64,000 bases of DNA from Nitrospira sp. (GTDB lineage: Bacteria > Nitrospirota > Nitrospiria > Nitrospirales > Nitrospiraceae): NCBI GenBank assembly GCA_037045225.1, contig JBAOHZ010000009.1:2542001-2606000 (forward strand), read 5' to 3'. Below the pieces are notes generated by a model, which did not search any database, had not been told where the DNA came from, and saw nothing but the letters and a program-made list of their open reading frames with translations. The position numbers and the translations under genes were made by a program. Of the stretch, positions 58,416 through 64,000 are shown in pieces (the first letter of the stretch is position 1; each line of letters starts with the position of its first letter).

Positions 58416-61400
58416 GGCTGCTTCTCCTTGGCAATCTCATTGCGGAAGACAGTGCAGGCGGTCAGATAGTCGGATTGTAATTGTGCGAACGACCGCTCGG
58501 CATCGACGAGATTGTTCCGATGGCCCATGGTTTCGAGTTCCTTGCAGCTGGCAGCCACGGCGAGGGCGCCAAGTTGCGCGCTGCTCGATTTGAGCCGATG
58601 CGCAATGGCTTGTAATACCGTTGGGTCGTTGGCGCGAATGGCGTCACGCAGCGCTTCCAGGCTTTCACGCGAACTGTCGAGATATTTGCGAAGCACGGAG
58701 GCCAGCACATCTGGTCGGTTGGGGCGTTGTAACGCGCGGATGCTTTTGAGGGCAGTAAGGTCCATGCCCGGCACCGTGACAGTGGCGTCATCCATTGGTT
58801 CGGTCGTCGTTCGGAGTGATTCCGGCCGAGACGGCTGAGCAGGGACGGTCGGCTCCGTGGTGTGTGCAGGAGACTCATGGCTCCTCAGCCATTTGCGTAA
58901 GATTTCTTGCAACTGTGTCTGGGTATACGGTTTGCTCAGGTAATCATCCATGCCGGCCGCGAGGCATTGCTCTCGGTCCCCCTGCATGGCGTGGGCAGTC
59001 AGCGCGATGATCGGGACGCGACGTTGGCTGGATGACTGTTCGCGAGTGCGAATTGCTCCGGTGGCTGTGAGTCCGTCCATTTCAGGCATCTGACAGTCCA
59101 TGAGCACGATGTCGAATTGGTTGTGCTCGGTAGTCACGAGGGCCTGCCGCCCGTTTTCTGCCACCTCGACCTCGTAGCCCAGTTGTTCCAGCATCCCGAT
59201 GGCCACTTCGCGGTTGACGGGGCTATCTTCAGCCAACAGGATCCGTCCGTTCGGCTTGGCGCCTGGGAAATCCGGTCCCAATGAAGGTGAGATGTGGTGA
59301 GGGGCATCGTTGGTCTGTCCGGATGAAAGAACAGGCTCTGGCACATGTAGATAGGGCTCGAGCATCGTTGAAAGCCCTGATCCCAGCGGCTGGAGATCGA
59401 ACTGGACCGTAAAGGCGAACGTCGAACCACTCCCGGGTGTGCTCTCTACCGTGATGCTCCCGCCCATCAGGCCGACTAACTGTTTGGCAATGGAGAGGCC
59501 AAGACCGGTTCCGCCGTATCGTCTGGTGGTTGAGCCATCCGCCTGCGAGAATGCATCGAAGATGCGTGACTGGGCCGCTGCCGAAATGCCGATGCCGGTA
59601 TCGGTGACGGCGAATCGTAGCAATGCCCGGGTCGTGGTGCCTTCTACATACTCGGCTTTCAGGGAGATCTCACCTGTTTCGGTAAATTTCATCGCGTTGC
59701 TCAAGAGATTCATGAGGACCTGGCGGAACCGGACCGGGTCACCCTTGAGATACCGTGGGACTGCCTCACCGATATGATGGGAGAGCCGAAGCTGTTTTCG
59801 GCGTGCGGCTTCGCCGAACAGCTCAAGCGATTCTTCGAGCACCGGGAGTAAGTCAAAGTCGATGCACTCCAGATCTAGCTTGCCCGCTTCAATTTTTGAA
59901 AAATCCAGGATGTCGTTGATAATAGCCAGAAGGGTTTTCCCGGATCGGAGAACCGTTGAGGCAAGATGCCGTTGTTTGTCTGTCAGCTGTGTATTGAGCA
60001 GGAGTTCGGTCGTGCCCAGTACTCCGTTCATCGGAGTGCGGATTTCGTGGCTCATATTGGCCAGAAATTCGCTCTTTGCCGTGCTGGCGGCCTCTGCCGC
60101 TTCCTTCGCTGCGCGGAGTTCCTGCTCGCTCTGTTTCCGGTCGGTGGTATCGATGTGGATGCCGACCATGCGTGTCGCCACCCCATAGACGTCTCGAATC
60201 AAACTGCCGCGAGACAGAATCCAGCGATAGGAGCCATCTCGATGTTGAAGGCGATGTTCGAGCTCGAACTGGGCTCGCTGTCCATCGAGACAGGACTGGA
60301 TGGTCTCATGGACCAACGGTTGGTCGTCTGAATGGATCCGTGTCCGCCATTCGTTGAAATTGCTGGCGAGCGTGGTGTCGGTATGGCCGAGCTGACTTTT
60401 CCATTGCGGGGAGAAGTAGATCGCGCCTGTCGTGAGGTTCCAGTCCCAGATTCCGATGTGCGAGCCCTGCACTGTCATCGTCAACCGCGCTTCGCTTGTG
60501 CGCAAGGCTTCTTCCGCTTTTTTTCGTTCTGAAATATCCACGGCGAAGGCGGTGAAGGTATAGGCATTCTCGATACGGAGTGGTGTCATCGCTAGCTCGA
60601 CTGGGAACTCGGTGCCGTCGCGATGGAGCGCGGTCGTTTCGATTCGTCTGTTCATGACCCGGCCTTGACCGGTTTTGAGAAACCGCTCGCGCCCACGATC
60701 GTGACCCTCGCGGTGCTCGACCGGAATGATGGTCTCCGTCATAAGGCGGCCGATCGCCTCCTCGCGCGTCCATCCGAAGACCTGTTCGGCCTGGGAATTC
60801 CAGCCGATAATAGCGCCTTTCTCGTCCATACTGATCACCGCGCTGAGCGCGGTGTCGATGATCAATCTGGTCCGTCCCTCGCTCTTGCGCAGCTCCCCTT
60901 CGGCGTGGAGGCGCTCGACGGCTTCGAGTGCGAGCGATACCAGGGAGGCGATCGCATGGCCGAACTGCTGTTCTTCCAGCATCCAGGAGCGCGGCGTGCC
61001 GATATGCTCATTGCAGAGCACCCCGACGAGTTTGCCTTTGAACCGAATCGGGATGTCCAGCATGGCGCCGATCCCGAGGGGCTCCAGATAGCTGGAAGTG
61101 AACTCGCAGGTGCGGGGGTCGCTTCTGGCATCGGAGGCATCAATCACGTGCTCGGAGAGAACTTCACGGAAGTATACTGGAAAACTCGCTGCCTGGAGTT
61201 CAAGGCCTGAAGAGTGAGTATTACTGGAAGATTCGTAGAGGTCTTTGCAGTGAATCGCCTGACGGTCTTCGCTCAGAAGCCAGATGCTGGTTCGGCCCAC
61301 CTCCAGGGTCGTGGCCGCCGCGCGGGTGATTTCTTTCAGCGCCGGTTCCAATACGCCACTTTGGATGATGCTGTTGCGCGTCAGTTCGAAGAGCGCGGTT

Positions 61401-62044
61401 TGTTGTCGCCGGAGCAGGCTTTCGGTGCGGTGACGGATGTTCTCTGTATGTTTCCGGTCCGTGATGTCGCGAAACACGAGTACAGCTCCGGCTACACGAT
61501 TTTCGTGCACAATCGGCGCCAGCACACAGGCGACGGGAAACGAGCGTCCCGTGGTCGTGCTCAGGAGTCCGTCATCGGTCCGGAAGGTGTTGCCCTGTGC
61601 AGTTTCGTCCAGCAGAAGTTGAGTGAAGATCGGGCCTGTGAGGCTCGTGCCGTAGGAGAGGGAAATCATGTCATGGAGCCGGCGTCCGACGACCTCTTTT
61701 TCTGTCAGGCCCCAGAGACGTTCGCCTTCGGGGTTCAGTAACACGATGTTCCACTGTCGATCGACGACGCAGAGTCCGTCGCCCATGGAGCGGAGCACCG
61801 TCTGTAACTTGTCCCTCTCTCCTGCGAGCTGACTCTCCGAGGTGCGCCGGAGTTGTTCATTCAGCTCCTGCATTTCTTGCGAAGATAAGGCGATCGAGCG
61901 CTCCAGGAGTTCGCGTCCCTGGTCTGATTCCAGATAGCTCTGGCTCACTCGTTCGAGGAGGTGTTGCCAGACGTCGGGCGATGAGGGCGCGGTTGCGTCG
62001 TCCAGCCCCAGGCGTTTGAGTTGTCGTTTGAGGAGCGGATGCAT
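58412..62044 (-). CDS. Large hybrid sensor histidine kinase (PAS-GAF-PAS-PAS-HK-REC-HPt)
   Basis: A 1210-residue protein without membrane segments. In order: N-terminal helix and coiled coil (1-85), PAS (about 85-205), GAF (about 215-385), two more PAS domains (about 390-515 and 515-640), HisKA with LANMSHEIRTPMNG (His666), HATPase (GIGI, GGTGLGLSIAKQL), receiver with Asp983 in IVLMDCQMP, and an HPt domain with AIAHRLKSSSAQLGA (His1149). This is a full phosphorelay in one chain. ATG 62044 was chosen; a frame reaching 62620 adds 192 residues that overlap the FIST gene out of phase and look non-coding. Five bases separate it from the FIST gene, its probable sensor partner. Confidence 0.9.
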   Translation of the reverse strand: MHPLLKRQLKRLGLDDATAPSSPDVWQHLLERVSQSYLESDQGRELLERSIALSSQEMQELNEQLRRTSESQLAGERDKLQTVLRSMGDGLCVVDRQWNIVLLNPEGERLWGLTEKEVVGRRLHDMISLSYGTSLTGPIFTQLLLDETAQGNTFRTDDGLLSTTTGRSFPVACVLAPIVHENRVAGAVLVFRDITDRKHTENIRHRTESLLRRQQTALFELTRNSIIQSGVLEPALKEITRAAATTLEVGRTSIWLLSEDRQAIHCKDLYESSSNTHSSGLELQAASFPVYFREVLSEHVIDASDARSDPRTCEFTSSYLEPLGIGAMLDIPIRFKGKLVGVLCNEHIGTPRSWMLEEQQFGHAIASLVSLALEAVERLHAEGELRKSEGRTRLIIDTALSAVISMDEKGAIIGWNSQAEQVFGWTREEAIGRLMTETIIPVEHREGHDRGRERFLKTGQGRVMNRRIETTALHRDGTEFPVELAMTPLRIENAYTFTAFAVDISERKKAEEALRTSEARLTMTVQGSHIGIWDWNLTTGAIYFSPQWKSQLGHTDTTLASNFNEWRTRIHSDDQPLVHETIQSCLDGQRAQFELEHRLQHRDGSYRWILSRGSLIRDVYGVATRMVGIHIDTTDRKQSEQELRAAKEAAEAASTAKSEFLANMSHEIRTPMNGVLGTTELLLNTQLTDKQRHLASTVLRSGKTLLAIINDILDFSKIEAGKLDLECIDFDLLPVLEESLELFGEAARRKQLRLSHHIGEAVPRYLKGDPVRFRQVLMNLLSNAMKFTETGEISLKAEYVEGTTTRALLRFAVTDTGIGISAAAQSRIFDAFSQADGSTTRRYGGTGLGLSIAKQLVGLMGGSITVESTPGSGSTFAFTVQFDLQPLGSGLSTMLEPYLHVPEPVLSSGQTNDAPHHISPSLGPDFPGAKPNGRILLAEDSPVNREVAIGMLEQLGYEVEVAENGRQALVTTEHNQFDIVLMDCQMPEMDGLTATGAIRTREQSSSQRRVPIIALTAHAMQGDREQCLAAGMDDYLSKPYTQTQLQEILRKWLRSHESPAHTTEPTVPAQPSRPESLRTTTEPMDDATVTVPGMDLTALKSIRALQRPNRPDVLASVLRKYLDSSRESLEALRDAIRANDPTVLQAIAHRLKSSSAQLGALAVAASCKELETMGHRNNLVDAERSFAQLQSDYLTACTVFRNEIAKEKQP

Positions 62045-62049
62045 GGACC

Positions 62050-63198
62050 TTATGCTTCGGTGATCGTCGTCAGCGTCATGGTTTGATTGTGAAGGTCGCA
62101 CGTGCCGCTTTGGTACGGCGAGATCTCCCCGTAGGAGTAAAATCCAATCTGCCGGCTGCCTTTCGGCAGAATCTCTAATGCCGCCTCGACCTCTTCCTCC
62201 GACCGTTCGCCAAGCACCAAGCGGCGACCGACACAGCTGATCGCGATACAGAGGGTTGGCGAATTCGAGGGTAGGCTGTTGTGACTGTTGATTGTGAGTG
62301 TGGCGGCTTCGGATGCGCCCTGAATCAGCCGATCGAAATTTGCGCGCATGAGTTGCGCGAAAACGCCTTCCGGAATGTCTCCGGCAAATGTCATGGATTG
62401 GGTGGCTTCGTCCACGGCCAGGATGGTGCGGACCAGAACTTTCCCCTCCGTCTGCGAGGTTCTGATTGCAAGAGGGAACAGGAGGCCGGTGGCGGGCAGT
62501 CCGGAGGCGCGCTCTCCAAGATATTCCTTGTACAGTTCCAACGCGGGACGACCGTCCAGTTGATACAGCACGTTCCCGCTGGATTTGGTGACCTGCCGTT
62601 CCGGTCCGAATTTGTCCCATCCGCCTTTGGAGCCATGCCCCAACCGGATGTGGTCGCCATAAAAGCCGACGGCGGTCACATAGCCGCTCTGTGGCGTACG
62701 ATCTTTCAGCACCCAGGTTTGTTTGAACTGAGTCCCATCGCCGGCGAGCCCACCGGTGACGACGACGGAGTCTCCGAGCGTGTCATTGAGGCCTTTGACG
62801 AGCTCACTCCCGTTGACATTCAGGCCATCGGACAGAACCAGGACGCCTCGCAGCGAGGGTTGTTTGAGCTGCTGAGCGATGGCGCATCCCGCGGCGTAGG
62901 AACTCTGAGGGGATGGGACGGCTGCTTCGGCTGTGCGAAGGGGTGTTTGCTCAAACTGTACGGCGGCGACGACCAGGCTATTATCCGAGATCTCGTTCCC
63001 ATGAATTTCTCCGGAGGTCGAACAACCCATCACGTGACTCCGGGGGCAGGCCTTCAGTACCTCCGCCATGCGGTCCGGGGTATCGAGCAAATTCGATGCG
63101 CCGAACAGGAGCAGGAGGGTTTGGTCGGAATCCAGGGCTGAAAGGGACTCAGAGGACCAGGGGGCGCCGAGTTTGAGACAGGTCGTTGTGACGCGCAT
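62050..63198 (-). CDS. FIST domain sensor protein
   Basis: A 382-residue cytoplasmic protein with FIST_N (about 30-225: LLLLFGASNLLD, VMGCSTSGEIHGNEISDNSLVVAAVQF, GGLAGDGTQFKQTWV) and FIST_C (about 230-365: ALELYKEYLGERASGLPATGLLFPLAIR, GRRLVLGERSEEEVEAALEILPKGSRQIGFYSYGEISP). FIST domains are thought to bind small ligands such as amino acids and to feed kinases or chemoreceptors. GGAGACTCCCGAT precedes the ATG. It heads a three-gene operon with the two kinases. Confidence 0.88.
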   Translation of the reverse strand: MRVTTTCLKLGAPWSSESLSALDSDQTLLLLFGASNLLDTPDRMAEVLKACPRSHVMGCSTSGEIHGNEISDNSLVVAAVQFEQTPLRTAEAAVPSPQSSYAAGCAIAQQLKQPSLRGVLVLSDGLNVNGSELVKGLNDTLGDSVVVTGGLAGDGTQFKQTWVLKDRTPQSGYVTAVGFYGDHIRLGHGSKGGWDKFGPERQVTKSSGNVLYQLDGRPALELYKEYLGERASGLPATGLLFPLAIRTSQTEGKVLVRTILAVDEATQSMTFAGDIPEGVFAQLMRANFDRLIQGASEAATLTINSHNSLPSNSPTLCIAISCVGRRLVLGERSEEEVEAALEILPKGSRQIGFYSYGEISPYQSGTCDLHNQTMTLTTITEA

Positions 63199-63616
63199 AT
63201 CGGGAGTCTCCTTTTAATGATCTGTGGGCCAGAGCCGGTTCATTGAGACGGTGGAAGTGTCGGCGTTTAGGGCTCTGGAAGTGGCACGTTTCTGCGATTC
63301 TCCCAGGTGTGCGGGGTGTCGACATGTTGGCGTTGTCTGTCGCTGCGCCGCGTTGCGGGCAGAAGCTCGGCCAGTGCGTCGATCTTTGGCCGGCTCAGCA
63401 AGAGATTCATGCTGAAATGTCCTGATAGTTCATGTGGTTAGACGTCCAGTCCGGAGGCATTCCCCTACGTAGCCATAGGTCTCGGCACACCTGTATCGGT
63501 AGAAAATGGGCGAAACTAAAGAGAGAATGTCGGTCGGCAAGATGCTGATTTTAACGGGAAGAAGCGATTACACGCGTGACAGCGAAGTGGCAGGCCTATG
63601 TCTAGTACGTGTGTAT
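63199..63616. other. Intergenic region upstream of the FIST operon
   Basis: About 420 bases without a sure gene. The minus strand carries a 47-codon frame (ATG 63410 to TAA 63267) reading MNLLLSRPKIDALAELLPAT, with CAGGA ten bases before it; it could be a small protein but shows no family likeness. The FIST promoter must lie here or just downstream; I see no convincing box pair. Confidence 0.4.
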
Positions 63617-64000
63617 TTAGTGATGGTGATGGTGGCACTCGGGACCGTGGACATGAGTCGGTTCTTGGGGGGGCGGGGTGAGTTGGCCCGGGAGCACTAT
63701 CCGGCTGGGGTCGTGTTGCTTGGTCAGGTGTTCCGCAATCTCGGGGTGGAAAGCCTTCACGTAGCCGATCATGCCATTCAGGAAACGGCGCGATTGAAAA
63801 TCTTGGCCGGAAAATTCGGTCAGGATTGCGACAGCGCGGTCGAGTATTTCCGGGGCTGAGCCTGGATCCGTGACTTGCTGGGGCTGTTGTTTGACAAACG
63901 CGTCGTATTCCTTCTTGAGACGTTCCGCGAACACCGGCATGGGGGCAGACGGCACATGGAGGGGGCTCAAGGTCCGGCGCAGGGCTTGGATGGCGGCAAA
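63617..64000 (-). CDS. Protein of unknown function with a His-rich metal-binding-like tail (5' end outside window)
   Basis: The frame is open from the right edge to TAA 63619-63617; the reading before the first possible starts (AAIQALRRTLSPLHVPSAP) looks coding, so the N-terminus probably lies beyond base 64000. Visible are about 127 residues: an amphipathic helix (VFAERLKKEYDAFVKQQPQQ), a compact helical part (EILDRAVAILTEFSGQDFQSRRFLNGMIGYVKAFHPEIAEHL) and the end HVHGPECHHHHH. The terminal Cys and seven His can bind nickel, zinc, cobalt or copper. A metallochaperone or storage role is inference. Confidence 0.55.
   Translation of the reverse strand, partial: FAAIQALRRTLSPLHVPSAPMPVFAERLKKEYDAFVKQQPQQVTDPGSAPEILDRAVAILTEFSGQDFQSRRFLNGMIGYVKAFHPEIAEHLTKQHDPSRIVLPGQLTPPPQEPTHVHGPECHHHHH

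Noticed and set aside
62045..62620. 192-residue N-terminal extension of the large hybrid kinase
   Set aside because: It overlaps the FIST gene in another frame, is Arg/His-rich and shows no domain; ATG 62044 directly precedes a normal helical start.
1..64000. CRISPR arrays, prophage or insertion sequences
   Set aside because: No regularly spaced direct repeats, integrase, transposase or phage structural genes were seen in any gap or frame.

Overview
The window looks like a chromosomal segment of a GC-rich, diderm, non-phototrophic bacterium. No rRNA or tRNA lies in it, so the name is an inference, but the gene set and protein style fit Nitrospirota (Nitrospira-like) best. Supporting points are a murE product with the meso-diaminopimelate motif, outer-membrane-type barrels and lipoproteins, type IV pilus genes, an XrtA/PEP-CTERM-type polysaccharide deacetylase, and DivIVA placed beside a complete dcw cluster.

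Layout. 1-3.4 kb: tail of a glycosyltransferase locus (GT2 end, a decayed GT2 start, a PMT/ArnT-like membrane glycosyltransferase) and an alpha/beta hydrolase. 3.5-9 kb: a PilZ protein divergent from the carbon-starvation transporter cstA, which is followed by yajQ; then a 125-bp inverted-repeat element, a BNR-repeat lipoprotein and a secreted protein of unknown function. 9-10.3 kb: asnS. 10.4-28.3 kb: an AT-rich control region with a DnaA-box cluster and a strong sigma70 promoter, then rsmH-ftsL-ftsI-murE-murF-mraY-murD-ftsW-murG-murC-murB-ddl-ftsQ-ftsA-ftsZ, mostly with overlapping or touching ends. mraZ is absent from its usual place. 28.3-31.5 kb: pgeF-yggS-proC-yggT-divIVA, the order usual next to ftsZ in Gram-positives. 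31.6-38.4 kb: a serine hydrolase, a small unknown gene, a pgsA-like enzyme, then pilC and a PilS/PilR-type two-component pair. 38.4-42 kb: ispE, a leader with RNA structure, prs, rplY (CTC/L25) and pth.

42-46 kb is an accessory patch: secreted unknowns, an indoleamine 2,3-dioxygenase-like haem enzyme, a small membrane protein, a beta-barrel protein and a Gly/Tyr-rich lipoprotein. 46-54.5 kb is core again: rpsF-ssb-rpsR, yceD-rpmF, the fatty-acid cluster plsX-fabH-fabD-fabG-acpP-fabF, and rnc, followed by a periplasmic cyclophilin. 55-64 kb is mostly on the minus strand: a secreted unknown, the XrtA-type deacetylase behind a sigma54-like promoter, a three-gene signalling operon (FIST sensor, 1210-residue hybrid kinase, receiver-kinase broken by one in-frame stop), and the end of a protein with a natural His-rich tail.

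How it fits together. The centre is one large cell-wall and division programme: precursor synthesis (Mur, Ddl, MraY, MurG), the divisome (FtsL/I/Q/W/A/Z), peptidoglycan editing (PgeF) and DivIVA. The flanks couple this to phospholipid and fatty-acid synthesis, ribosomal proteins, PRPP and isoprenoid supply, pili, and surface-polysaccharide control. The points most worth following are non-coding: the DnaA boxes before the dcw promoter, the attenuator-like prs leader, the sigma54 promoter with an upstream palindrome before the deacetylase, and the stop codon that breaks the last kinase.
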